Shown one piece after another: positions 17,312 to 27,986 of a stretch of 42,364 nucleotides of DNA; the stretch's first letter is position 1, and the number at the start of each line of letters is the position of its first letter. Position numbers and translations under genes: made by a program. The notes beneath the pieces are model-generated. The model had not been told where the DNA came from and did not search any database. It saw only the letters and a list, made by a program, of their open reading frames with translations. The stretch comes from Microbispora sp. ZYX-F-249. GTDB taxonomy: Bacteria > Actinomycetota > Actinomycetes > Streptosporangiales > Streptosporangiaceae. The stretch covers positions 1-42,364 of the forward strand of contig NZ_JBDJAW010000054.1 in assembly GCF_039649665.1 (NCBI RefSeq). Direction: 5' to 3'.

Positions 17312-17588
17312 TTCTGGGGCCGGATGCAAACCGAACTGCTCAATCGGCGGCGGTGGAACACCCGCATCGAGTTGGCGAACGCGATCTTCGAGTATCTGGA
17401 GATCTTCCACAACGGCCAACGACGTCACAGCGCCCTGGGGATGCAGCACCCCGGTCGAATACGAGATGCTCTACGCAAACATGCAGCTGGCATTACGGCC
17501 AACCACGCCGACTCCACCGAACCCGAGGTACATCAGAGCCTCCATCAGACCCGGAGCGCTTCAGCCGGCCATCGCGGTCGGCGAGTGA
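17312..17588 (+). pseudogene. IS3 family transposase, 3' remnant, frameshifted
   Basis: The frame from 17312 encodes FWGRMQTELLNRRRW, then IELANAIFEYLEIFHNGQRR and HSALG. This is the well-conserved end of the IS3-family OrfB (DDE integrase core, including the last acidic region). At about 17445 the sense shifts to another frame, which continues TPVEYEMLYAN, the usual C-terminal phrase of the family. The N-terminal half of OrfB and all of OrfA are missing or unrecognisable. It cannot encode an active transposase. It marks the right edge of the degenerate stretch behind the helicase operon. Confidence 0.75.
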
Positions 17589-17750
17589 CCAGAGCGCGGG
17601 TGCTCGGGCCCTCGAGTGCCCGCGCGTGCTTTTCCTCGGCACAGTAAACGGACATTAGGGGTGAAATACCGTGTAGTGCCGTGATGGCCGGGGTAGCGGG
17701 AGACGGATGGAGGTGGTGGCCACCAACACACCGATCTCCTAGGAGGACCC

Positions 17751-18044
17751 GTGACCGTCGACGACATCATCCGCGAGGCCCTGTCCAGCGTGGACTTCCC
17801 CGCGGACAAACAGTCGCTCGTCCAGCAGGCGGCCGACGCCGGCGCTTCCGAACAGGCGCTGCGGCTGCTGCGGGCATTACCGCTCGGCACATACGCCAAC
17901 AAGGCGGAGGTGCTGCGATCCGTCCCCCGGGATCCCGACGAGGAAGAGGGACTCTCACCGGCCGAACTCGCGCGCAGGGCCCGAGAACGCACCGGCGAGG
18001 GCCGGGGACGGGTGGCCGAGCACCTGCGGGAGCCCAAATCGTGA
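17751..18044 (+). CDS. DUF2795 domain protein
   Basis: This is a 97-residue protein starting at GTG 17751, with a strong ribosome site AGGAGGAC at 17740-17747. The central part (AADAGASEQALRLLRALPLG and then TYANKAEVLRSV) fits DUF2795, a small helical family common in actinobacteria. The C-terminal third is charged (SPAELARRARERTGEGRGR) and probably disordered. Function is unknown. DUF2795 genes are often seen beside DUF2267 and stress genes in actinomycetes, and a DUF2267 fragment does lie 830 bases downstream. It is flanked by transposase remnants on both sides but looks intact. Confidence 0.75.
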   Translation: MTVDDIIREALSSVDFPADKQSLVQQAADAGASEQALRLLRALPLGTYANKAEVLRSVPRDPDEEEGLSPAELARRARERTGEGRGRVAEHLREPKS

Positions 18045-18249
18045 CGACCGAGGGCAGCCGGGGCACGTCAGCGGATGTGTTTCATTTACCGGCGAGCGTC
18101 AGGTAGCGGTCGTCGGGGGGCCGTAAGTGATGTCCCGCTGAGCGGTGTAACTCGCAGCCGATCATGTGGGGGTCGGCGAGTTGTGGGCCGGACTGCGGAA
18201 GCGGGCGAAGGGTGTCGATGATCCGTTTGTGACGACAGACATCAACACA

Positions 18250-18474
18250 CCCGCTCGCCGGCACCGCTCGACATCGTCCGTCCACGCCCGGGGCAGGTAC
18301 AACTCCCGATCGATGAACCCGTGCCCGGCGCAGCAGAGCCCAGACCCGCCGCCGCGGCTCTACCCGGGCAAATTTGCCGCCGATTCGGTCGGTGAGCTCA
18401 TCGAACATCACCTGCCACTGCGAGGCCGCTACGCTGACGCCTGCGGCCACCGCACGATCTTTGATCGTCAGCAC
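18250..18474 (-). pseudogene. IS701-like transposase, N-terminal remnant
   Basis: On the - strand, WQVMFDELTDRIGGKFARVE and then PRRRVWALLR match the start of IS701-family transposases. Further on, in a different frame (about 18250-18320), GFIDRELYLPRAWTDD appears, which in intact members lies more than 100 residues later. The piece has therefore lost a large internal segment and carries a frameshift. It is dead. Its orientation is opposite to the IS701-like fragment at 18664-18875, so two copies or an inversion must be assumed. Confidence 0.65.
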
Positions 18475-18663
18475 AACACTCGATGATCGCGGTGGCCGTC
18501 CGCATCTCTACACCCGCCCGCGCACAAGATCGCGATCTCCGGTTGGAGTATCGGGGGCCTCCGTCGACGATCCCGCACCTGCGAGCGGAACTGGAGCAGC
18601 GCCGGGCCTGGCCGCGTCATAGTCACAGGCGGTGTGCGCCAGGGGTTCGGCCAGATCGTCTGC

Positions 18664-18875
18664 GGGTGGGTCGGCTACGTGCTCGCGGTCGCCGCAAGCC
18701 ACCGGGTGGCCACCGGCGCGGGTGTCTGCCGGGCCAATCAGGTGATTTTTCGGTGGCGCCACGGTCCTGGCAGCGGTTGTCGGCCGGACAGGGGGCCAAC
18801 GGGTACCGCTACTACGACTGGGCGTTCGTCGAGATCGACGCCGACCGCCCGGGCCGTCGTTGGTTGTTTCTGTGC
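18664..18875 (+). pseudogene. IS701-like transposase, internal/C-terminal remnant
   Basis: In one frame GYVLAVAASHRVATGAG, then in the next frame WQRLSAGQGANGYRYYDWAF and VEIDADRPGRRWLFL. This is the order seen in the second half of IS701-family transposases, with a frameshift between the two parts at about 18740. It ends abruptly at about 18875, where the sense continues without a stop into a different gene family (DUF2267). That junction marks where the element was inserted or deleted. Confidence 0.65.
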
Positions 18876-19012
18876 CGGGTGGCTGAACGAGACAGCGTGT
18901 CCCTCGACCAGCGCGGGAACATGCCGCCGTGTTCGCCACGTTGCGCGAGGCCATTGCGGACAAGGAGTTCTTCGACATCGCCGTCCAGTTGCCGGACCAG
19001 TACAGGCCCTGA
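18876..19012 (+). pseudogene. DUF2267 gene remnant cut by the IS701-like fragment
   Basis: From 18876 the sequence reads RVAERDSVSLDQ. After a one-base shift at about 18915 it continues EHAAVFATLREAIADKEFFD and then IAVQLPDQYRP to a stop at 19010-19012. This is the repeat unit of DUF2267 proteins, small helical proteins frequent in actinobacterial stress loci. The 5' part of the gene is missing because the transposase fragment abuts it. A hairpin follows directly downstream. Confidence 0.65.
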
Positions 19013-19020
19013 TTCCGCGT

Positions 19021-19054
19021 CCGTGAGCGGGGGGCGGGCGGACTCGCCGCTCAC
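19021..19054 (+). terminator. Hairpin after the DUF2267 remnant
   Basis: CGTGAGCG (19021-19028) pairs perfectly with CGCTCACG (19047-19054) across an 18-base G-rich loop. It begins eight bases after the DUF2267 stop. There is no T-run, so it is only a tentative terminator. Confidence 0.45.
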
Positions 19055-19290
19055 GTGTTCCATGAGCTCCGGCAGTTCTCGGAACCGCGTGAGTAGCAGG
19101 TCGCCTCTTCCGCGGAGGTTCTGACACGTCACAGGCCCGGGTCCGGTCACGGCGATCGACTCAGGTCGTCGTGACCACGACTCCGCCCTCCGTACGCAGG
19201 GAGTCCGGCCGGGGTGAGAAGGTGTGGGGGACGGCATGCTGGCACAGCCGCCTGCGGCACCGCTTGGGCCGCAGGCTGCCGGAGGTCTCC

Positions 19291-20373
19291 GTGGACCTGC
19301 GAAACGTTTCGGAACGGGCGCGGCAGGCGTTGCACATCGCGATGGTCGCCCCGCCGTGGTACGACATCCCGCCGAAGGGGTACGGCGGCATCGAGTCGAT
19401 GACGGCGGATCTCGTCCGCGGGCTGCTCGCCCGCGGACACCGGGTGACCGTGATCGGCGCGGGCGACGGAGTCGATCGGCGCACCTACAACGAGCCGCCG
19501 TCGGCCAGGATCGGAGAGGCGTTTCCGGAAGTCGTGCACGCCGCCAGGGCGGAGCACTTCCTGTGCGGACTGGCGCCCGACGTGGTCCACGACCATTCGC
19601 TCGCCGGGCCGTTGTGCGCGCCGGCACGTACGGCTCCCACCGTGGTCACCTGTCATGGCAACGTCCGGGGCGAACTCGGCGCCTACTACCGGGCCCTCGG
19701 CACCGCCGTCAACCTCGTCGCCATCTCCTGGTCGCAGCGGGCGAGCGCACCTGACCTCAATTGGGTCGCGCAGGTGCACAATTCCGTAGACTTCGCCACG
19801 TTCCCGTTCCGCGCGAGCAAGGAGGAATGGGTCCTGTGGTTGGGCCGACTGCATCCCGACAAGGGCGCCCACCTGGCCATCGAGGCTGCCTGGGCGGCCG
19901 GCCGGTCCATCGTCCTCGCGGGCAAGCAGACGGAAAGAGCCGAACAGGCGTACTTCCGGGAGTACGTCATGCCGCTGCTCGGCCAGGCGGCGCAGTACAT
20001 AGGCGAGGCTGACGCCGCGCTGAAGCGTGACCTGCTGTCCCGAGCCCGTTGCCTGGTGTTCCCGGTGCAGTGGGAGGAGCCGTTCGGCATGGTCATGATC
20101 GAGGCAATGGCCTGCGGCACACCGGTGGTGGGACTGAGCAGGGGTGCGGTTCCCGAGGTCGTCCTGGACGGGGTGACGGGCCGTGTCCGTCACGAGGTCG
20201 GGCAGCTCCCGCTCGCCATCGAGGAGGCCGGGAGCCTGGAACCGGCGGCCGTGCGCGCCTACGCGCTGCAACGCTTCGACGTCCCGGTGATGACCGAGGC
20301 CTACGAACGCGTGTACCAGCAGGTCTTCGCGCGGATGCATGGCCCGGGCCGTCCGGCGGGACGGGAAGGGTGA
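19291..20373 (+). CDS. Glycosyltransferase family 4 protein
   Basis: This is a retaining GT4 (GT-B fold) glycosyltransferase. The start at GTG 19291 is preferred because GGAGG lies at 19281-19285 and the family-typical first strand (HIAMVAPPWYDIPPKGYGGI) then sits near residue 15; the open frame extends to GTG 19171. The glycine-rich loop YGGIE binds the acceptor or the nucleotide-sugar phosphates. The C-terminal domain contains WLGRLHPDKGAHLAIEAA and the donor-binding EPFGMVMIEAMACGTPVV, including the EX7E pattern. There is no signal peptide, so it is cytoplasmic or membrane-associated. The sugar and acceptor are unknown. It stands alone, 336 bases upstream of the stress operon, and could serve glycan or trehalose-type synthesis. 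Confidence 0.85.
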   Translation: MDLRNVSERARQALHIAMVAPPWYDIPPKGYGGIESMTADLVRGLLARGHRVTVIGAGDGVDRRTYNEPPSARIGEAFPEVVHAARAEHFLCGLAPDVVHDHSLAGPLCAPARTAPTVVTCHGNVRGELGAYYRALGTAVNLVAISWSQRASAPDLNWVAQVHNSVDFATFPFRASKEEWVLWLGRLHPDKGAHLAIEAAWAAGRSIVLAGKQTERAEQAYFREYVMPLLGQAAQYIGEADAALKRDLLSRARCLVFPVQWEEPFGMVMIEAMACGTPVVGLSRGAVPEVVLDGVTGRVRHEVGQLPLAIEEAGSLEPAAVRAYALQRFDVPVMTEAYERVYQQVFARMHGPGRPAGREG

Positions 20374-20709
20374 ATTTCGGGGAGCCACGACGCCTGACCG
20401 AGTGAGTATTGCTTCGCCCCCGGCGCTCCCACTGGGCGACTTGCTACTTCTCATGAGAGGCAGATGAAGGGCGGGAAGGGTGGTGCCAGGGAACGGGAGG
20501 CGACATCCTGGCATGGGAGACGAAAATGCCGTCGGGTGTTCCACAAGCCGACGGGGGGACACGCGTCATAGGGATTGTTCTCGCTGGTTGAGCCCTGTTA
20601 CCGCCAACGTCGAAGGTGCGTGGATTCCGGTTCTCCCGCTCCCGCCGATGCATATCAGCGGCGTAGCGAATCGTCTTCACGAGCTGGAATAGCCGAGGGG
20701 GTTGGTCCC
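20374..20709 (+). promoter_or_regulatory. Leader region of the stress operon; contains a 10-bp palindrome
   Basis: This 336-base gap is the only sizeable one upstream of the 16-gene array, so the main promoter should be here. I see a perfect palindrome TCTCATGAGA at 20449-20458. I do not see the HspR operator (CTTGAGT-N7-ACTCAAG) or the CIRCE element (TTAGCACTC-N9-GAGTGCTAA), the usual controls of actinomycete dnaK and clpB. The promoter boxes themselves could not be placed. A short open frame at 20480-20692 has no domain character. Confidence 0.4.
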
Positions 20710-21177
20710 GTGAGCGTCCCGAGAACAGCAGGGCCCCACAAGGTGGTGCTGGCCACCTACAGCGGCTACGACGCGGCCCAGCACGCCGTGGACGTCCTGG
20801 CCCGCCACGATTTCCCGATCGCACACGTCACCATCGTGGGCTGCGATCTGCGGTGGGAGGAGAAGGTGCTCGGGCGATGGGGCCTCGGCAGAGCACTCGT
20901 CAGCGGCGCGGGTACCGGCGGCTGGATCGGTCTTCTCATCGGCTTGATATTCGCGATCTTCAGCCCGTGGGCCGGATGGGCCGTCGGCTCCTCGATCGTG
21001 CTCGGGTTGATCTTCGGCCTCGTCTGGGGTGCGATCAGTCACGTGGTGCAGCACCGGGCGTTCGCCTCGATGCCTGCGGTCGTCGCCGACCACTACGACA
21101 TCCTCGTCGACCCGGAGTTCGCCGACGAGGCCCGGCGCGTGCTCACGCACGCTCGTGAGGCCGCTGCGCTCAGGTGA
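20710..21177 (+). CDS. General stress protein 17M-like membrane protein
   Basis: This is a 155-residue protein that starts at GTG 20710, with GAGGGGG eight bases upstream. Residues about 12-50 (VVLATYSGYDAAQHAVDVLA and following) match the general-stress-protein 17M-like domain. Two hydrophobic helices follow, with glycine zipper character (GWIGLLIGLIFAIFSPWAGW and VGSSIVLGLIFGLVWG). The C-terminus (VVADHYDILVDPEFADEARR) forms a second soluble ferredoxin-like half. The family is found in actinobacterial general stress regulons; its biochemical role is unknown. It is the first gene of the collinear stress array, 22 bases before dnaK. Confidence 0.8.
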   Translation: MSVPRTAGPHKVVLATYSGYDAAQHAVDVLARHDFPIAHVTIVGCDLRWEEKVLGRWGLGRALVSGAGTGGWIGLLIGLIFAIFSPWAGWAVGSSIVLGLIFGLVWGAISHVVQHRAFASMPAVVADHYDILVDPEFADEARRVLTHAREAAALR

Positions 21178-21199
21178 GCGCCAGGAGGGGGATGAGGAC

Positions 21200-23110
21200 A
21201 TGGCCAAGGCGGTGGGCATCGACCTCGGCACGACGAACTCGGTCATCGCGACCACCGAGGACGCGCATCCGACGGTCGTCCCGAACGCCGAGGGGTCGCG
21301 CACGACTCCGTCGGTGGTGGCCTTCACGGACCAGGGCGAGGTGCTGGTGGGCCAGATGGCCAGACGCCAGGCGATCCTCAACCCGAAGGGCACGATCTAT
21401 TCGGCCAAGCGCTTCATCGGGCGCAAGTTCGACGAGGTGCAGAGCGAGATCAAGGCGGTCTCGTTCGACGTCGTGCCGGGCCCGGACGGCGCCGTGCGGT
21501 TCAAGGTGCGCGACAAGCTGTACGCGCCGGAGGAGATCTCCGCCTTCGTGCTGCGCAAACTGGCCTCGGACGCCGGGAAGTTCCTGGGGGAGAAGGTCAG
21601 CGAGGCCGTCGTCACGGTGCCCGCGTACTTCAACGACGCGCAGCGGCAGGCCACAAAGGACGCCGGCAAGATCGCTGGCCTGGAGGTCCTGCGGATCATC
21701 AACGAGCCGACCGCGGCGGCCCTGGCATACGGCCTGGACAAGAAGGGCAACGAGACCGTTCTCGTGTTCGACCTGGGCGGGGGCACGTTCGACGTCAGCG
21801 TCCTCGACATCGGCGAGGGGGTCATCGAGGTCCGCGCCACCTCGGGCGACACTCACCTGGGCGGCGACGACTTCGACCGGCGCATCGTCGACCACCTGGC
21901 CGACGAGTTCCACAAGCAGCAGGGCATCGACCTGCGGCGCGATCCGCAGGCCCTCCAGCGGCTGTTCGAGGCCGCGGAGAAGGCCAAGGTGGAGCTGTCG
22001 GCGGTCACCCAGACGCAGGTCAGCCTGCCGTTCATCACGGCCGACGCGACCGGCCCCAAACACCTGAACACGACGCTCATGCGCTCGACCTTCGAGCAGA
22101 TCACCCACGACCTGCTCGAACGCTGCCGGGGCCCGGTGGAGCAGGCCATGGCCGACGCGAAGCTGACGACGAACGACCTCGACGAGGTGATCCTCGTCGG
22201 CGGCTCCACCCGCATGCCGGCCGTGCAGCAACTCGTGCGGCGGCTGACGGGCAAGGACCCGAACATGACGGTCAACCCGGACGAGGTCGTGGCCGTCGGC
22301 GCGGCCGTCCAGGCGGCCATCATCAAGGGCGAGCTGAAGGACGTCGTGCTGCTGGACGTCACGCCGCTGTCGCTCGGCGTCGAGACGCTCGGCGGCCTGA
22401 TGACGAAGATCATCGAGCGGAACACCACGATCCCGGCCCGCCGCACGGAGACGTTCAGCACCGCGGAGGACAACCAGTCGGCCGTGGACATCGTCATCCT
22501 GCAGGGCGAGCGCGAGCGCGCCGCGGACAACCGGGTGCTCGGCCGGTTCCGGCTGGAGAACATCCGGCCCGCCCCGCGCGGGGTGCCGCAGATCGAGGTC
22601 ACCTTCGACATCGACGCCAACGGCATATTGAACGTCTCCGCCAAGGACAAGGACACCGGCGCCGAGCAGCGCATCACGATCAGCGAGAGCTCCAACCTGG
22701 ACAAGAGCGAGATCGACCGGATGATCGCCGATGCGGAGCGGCACCGCAACGAGGACGCGCAGCTTCGTGCCGCGACCGACGCCCGTAACGAGCTGGACTC
22801 TGCCGCCTACCAGGTCGAGCGCCGGCTGTCGGAGCTGGGCGACGCGGTCCCGGTGCACGAGAAGGCACGGGCCGAGCAGCTGATCATGGAAGCGCGTCAG
22901 GCGATCAAGGAGGAGGTGCCCGTCGACCGGCTGCGCGGCCTGACAGCGGAGCTGCAGCAGGTCTACCACGGCCTCGGCATGACGGCGTCCGCCGCCCAGG
23001 CCCAGAGCCAGGCCCAGACCCAGGGGCCGTCTCAGGCCGGGCCCGGCCAGGCCGCCGCCGGCTCCTCGGACGAGGACGTCATCGACGCCGAGTTCACCAG
23101 CTCCGAATAG
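21200..23110 (+). CDS. dnaK: Hsp70 chaperone DnaK
   Basis: This is a 636-residue Hsp70. ATG 21200 has GATGAGGA just upstream and gives the canonical N-terminus MAKAVGIDLGTTNSVIATTE. The nucleotide-binding domain carries the phosphate loops and the signatures VFDLGGGTFDVSVLDI and VILVGGSTRMPAVQ. The linker DVVLLDVTPLSLGVET is followed by the beta-sandwich substrate domain and a helical lid. The tail is rich in Gln and Ala and ends EDVIDAEFTSSE. Length and motifs are complete. Actinomycetes normally have an essential dnaK-grpE-dnaJ-hspR operon; this one lacks a normal hspR gene and has different partners, so it may be a second, accessory copy. That cannot be proved from one window. Confidence 0.97.
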   Translation: MAKAVGIDLGTTNSVIATTEDAHPTVVPNAEGSRTTPSVVAFTDQGEVLVGQMARRQAILNPKGTIYSAKRFIGRKFDEVQSEIKAVSFDVVPGPDGAVRFKVRDKLYAPEEISAFVLRKLASDAGKFLGEKVSEAVVTVPAYFNDAQRQATKDAGKIAGLEVLRIINEPTAAALAYGLDKKGNETVLVFDLGGGTFDVSVLDIGEGVIEVRATSGDTHLGGDDFDRRIVDHLADEFHKQQGIDLRRDPQALQRLFEAAEKAKVELSAVTQTQVSLPFITADATGPKHLNTTLMRSTFEQITHDLLERCRGPVEQAMADAKLTTNDLDEVILVGGSTRMPAVQQLVRRLTGKDPNMTVNPDEVVAVGAAVQAAIIKGELKDVVLLDVTPLSLGVETLGGLMTKIIERNTTIPARRTETFSTAEDNQSAVDIVILQGERERAADNRVLGRFRLENIRPAPRGVPQIEVTFDIDANGILNVSAKDKDTGAEQRITISESSNLDKSEIDRMIADAERHRNEDAQLRAATDARNELDSAAYQVERRLSELGDAVPVHEKARAEQLIMEARQAIKEEVPVDRLRGLTAELQQVYHGLGMTASAAQAQSQAQTQGPSQAGPGQAAAGSSDEDVIDAEFTSSE

Positions 23111-23123
23111 CCCGTGACATGAC

Positions 23124-23618
23124 ATGACCGAGCGGAATGAGACACCACCTCCGGAGCCCCGGCAGGCCGTCGAGGAACCCGTTGCGGAGAAGCTCGCCGA
23201 GCTGGAGGACCGGTGGCTGCGGGCCGTCGCCGACCTCGACAACCTCCGTAAGCGTGTCGCGCGCGACATGGACCGGCAGCGGATCGAGGAGCGTACGCGT
23301 GTCGCGGCCGAGTGGCTGCCGGTGATCGACAACCTCGAGCTCGCGCTGAAGCACGCGGGCGCCGACGCCGACGCGGTGATCGAGGGGGTCCGGGCCGTCC
23401 GCGACCAGGCGGTCGGCGTGCTCGCGCGTCTCGGCTTCCCGCGCAGGGACGACGTCGGGACGCGATTCGACCCCGCCAGGCACGAGGCCGTCAGTACGGT
23501 CGCCGTCCCGGACGCCGACCCCGGCACCGTCGTCGAGGTCGTACGGCCCGGCTACGGCGACGGCGCGCTGCAACTACGCCCGGCCTCCGTCGTCGTCTCC
23601 ACGAAAGCCGACGAGTGA
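23124..23618 (+). CDS. grpE: Nucleotide exchange factor GrpE
   Basis: This is a 164-residue GrpE, 13 bases after dnaK. The long coiled-coil helix (KLAELEDRWLRAVADLDNLR, then KRVARDMDRQR) is followed by the family motif WLPVIDNLELALKHA and the small beta domain (GFPRRDDVGTRFDPARHEAV). It is shorter than typical actinomycete GrpE because the acidic N-terminal extension is almost absent. It releases ADP from the DnaK encoded next to it. Its stop codon overlaps the start of dnaJ (TGATG). Confidence 0.94.
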   Translation: MTERNETPPPEPRQAVEEPVAEKLAELEDRWLRAVADLDNLRKRVARDMDRQRIEERTRVAAEWLPVIDNLELALKHAGADADAVIEGVRAVRDQAVGVLARLGFPRRDDVGTRFDPARHEAVSTVAVPDADPGTVVEVVRPGYGDGALQLRPASVVVSTKADE

Positions 23619-24607
23619 TGGCGGAGCGCGACTTCTACGAGATCCTGGGCGTGCCGAGAACGGCGGACCAGGACGAGATCCAGCGGGCCTACCGGAAGCT
23701 GGCCCGCACCTACCATCCCGACGTCAACAAGGCCCCGGACGCCGAGGACCGCTTCAAGGAAGTCTCGGAGGCGTACGAGGTGCTGTCGGACCCCGGGACG
23801 CGGCGGCGGTACGACGCGTTCGGGCCGGACTTCCGCCGGGTGCCCGAGGGCGTCGACCCGGCGGCGTACGCGCGCGCCCGCGCCGGAGCGGGAGCCGGCG
23901 CGGGGCCGGGCTGGGCGGGGCCGGGGCCCGCCTGGGCGCGCGGACCCGGCGGGCAGGAAGTCCACTTCACCACCGGCGAGGGCTTCGAGGGCATCGACCT
24001 CGAAGACCTGCTCGGTGGCGTCTTCGGCAGGCGCAGGCGCGGCGCGACCGGCCGCGGCTGGGGCCCGGTGCCCGGCGCCGACCAGGAGGCCGAGCTGCCG
24101 CTCACGGTGGAGGAGGCCTACCGCGGCGGCCGACGGACCATCACGATCCCCGGCCCGGGAGGCGGACGAACCCTCCAGGTGAACATCCCCCCCGGGGTGA
24201 CCGACGGCCAGCGGATCCGGCTCGCGGGCCAGGGCGGCGCGGGCAGCGACGGCGCCAGTGCGGGTGACCTCTACCTGATCGCGCGGATCGCCGACCACCC
24301 CCGCTACCGCCTGGAAGGGCGCGACATCCACGTCCGCCTCCCGCTGACGCCGTCGGAAGCCGCGCTGGGGGCGACCGTCGCGGTCGACACGCCCGGCGGG
24401 GAGGCGAAGGTCAAGGTGCCGCCGGGCACCTCGTCCGGGCGCCGCCTGCGCCTGCGCGGACAGGGCATGCCGAACGCGCGCGGCCGGCCCGGAGACCTGC
24501 TGGCCGAGGTCCGGATCATGGTGCCGCCCACGCTCGGCGACGAGGAGCGCCGCCTGTACGAGCAACTGGCCAGGATCTCGGCGTTCAACCCGAGGAGCCC
24601 GTCATGA
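23618..24607 (+). CDS. DnaJ/CbpA-type J-domain co-chaperone (no zinc finger)
   Basis: This is a 329-residue type B (CbpA-like) J-protein. The J-domain is at residues 4-68 with HPD at 33-35 (YHPDVN). A Gly/Ala/Pro-rich linker spans about 85-120. Two C-terminal beta domains follow (EAELPLTVEEAYRGGRRTI and YRLEGRDIHVRLPLTPSEAA). The four CxxCxGxG repeats of canonical DnaJ are absent. It stimulates DnaK ATPase and delivers substrates. The ATG at 23618 overlaps the grpE stop, and the 3' end overlaps the next gene by four bases. The pairing with a CbpM-like gene immediately downstream supports the CbpA assignment. Confidence 0.93.
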   Translation: MAERDFYEILGVPRTADQDEIQRAYRKLARTYHPDVNKAPDAEDRFKEVSEAYEVLSDPGTRRRYDAFGPDFRRVPEGVDPAAYARARAGAGAGAGPGWAGPGPAWARGPGGQEVHFTTGEGFEGIDLEDLLGGVFGRRRRGATGRGWGPVPGADQEAELPLTVEEAYRGGRRTITIPGPGGGRTLQVNIPPGVTDGQRIRLAGQGGAGSDGASAGDLYLIARIADHPRYRLEGRDIHVRLPLTPSEAALGATVAVDTPGGEAKVKVPPGTSSGRRLRLRGQGMPNARGRPGDLLAEVRIMVPPTLGDEERRLYEQLARISAFNPRSPS

Positions 24608-24902
24608 CCTATCCACTCGTCCGGCTCGCCCAGGTGGACGTCGGGCACCTGGACCTGGAGTCCTTCTCCCGGGCCACGGGACTGCACCCGGAACTGGTGC
24701 GCCGCCTGGTGGCGCTCGGGCTGATAGACGCCTGGACCGGCTTCTCGGGCGGCCTGTGCTTCCCGCCCGCCCAGGTCGCCGCCGTGGGGCGCCTTCAGCG
24801 CCTGCACGCGGGGCTCGCCGTCAACTACGCCTCCCTCGGCCTCGTGACGGACCTCCTGGACCGCATCGCGGAGCTGGAGGCGGCTCTGCGCACTAATACG
24901 AG

Positions 24903-24930
<28 letters not shown>
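24604..24930 (+). CDS. CbpM-like chaperone modulator (MerR-type HTH fold)
   Basis: This is a 108-residue protein overlapping dnaJ by four bases (ATGA) and clpB by 28. The sequence (LVRLAQVDVGHLDLESFSRA, then HPELVRRLVALGLIDAW) fits the CbpM family. CbpM proteins have a MerR-like fold and bind the J-domain of CbpA to inhibit it. In actinomycete dnaK operons the equivalent position is held by hspR, a true MerR-type repressor. This protein lacks the HspR wing and C-terminal hydrophobic tail, so modulation of the J-protein is more likely than DNA binding. The C-terminal helix IAELEAALRTN may mediate dimerisation. Confidence 0.75.
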
Positions 24931-27539
<2,609 letters not shown>

Positions 27540-27542
27540 CCG

Positions 27543-27986
27543 ATGCCGCCGAAGGTCGTGGAGTCGAGCGTCGTCCGGTGCCCGCACTGCGGCCGGAACA
27601 ACCGCCTGCCCAAGACGGGGGCGGGAGCGCCGCGCTGTGGCGAGTGCCGCGAGTCGCTGCCCTGGGTGGTGGACGCGGGAGACGAGGACTTCGCCCAGGT
27701 CGCCGAGGCGGCGCGGATACCGGTCGTCGTCGACTTCTGGGCGTCCTGGTGTGGGCCCTGCCGCATGGTGAGCCCGGCGCTCCAGCAGGTCGCCACCGAG
27801 CTGGCCGGGCGGATCAAGCTGGTGAAGGTGAACATCGACGAGGCGCCCGAGACATCGCGGCGCTTCGACGTGCAGGCCGTGCCGACGCTCGTCGTCCTCC
27901 GGCTGGGACGGGTCGTGGCCCAACAGGCCGGTGCGGCGCCCGCACCCGTGCTGCGGAAGTGGGTCGGCGATGCGCTGGCCGGATGA
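27543..27986 (+). CDS. Thioredoxin 2-like protein with N-terminal zinc ribbon
   Basis: This is a 147-residue thioredoxin. Cys13, Cys16, Cys32 and Cys35 (CPHC and CGEC) form a zinc ribbon as in thioredoxin 2 (TrxC). The thioredoxin domain follows with active site WCGPC (Cys70, Cys73) and the cis-Pro loop AVPTLVVLR. TrxC-type proteins are oxidative-stress thioredoxins whose redox potential is tuned by zinc. It begins three bases after clpB, and its last 17 bases overlap the next gene, which encodes a thioredoxin-reductase-like flavoprotein. A functional pair is implied, although that reductase lacks the usual CxxC. Confidence 0.93.
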   Translation: MPPKVVESSVVRCPHCGRNNRLPKTGAGAPRCGECRESLPWVVDAGDEDFAQVAEAARIPVVVDFWASWCGPCRMVSPALQQVATELAGRIKLVKVNIDEAPETSRRFDVQAVPTLVVLRLGRVVAQQAGAAPAPVLRKWVGDALAG

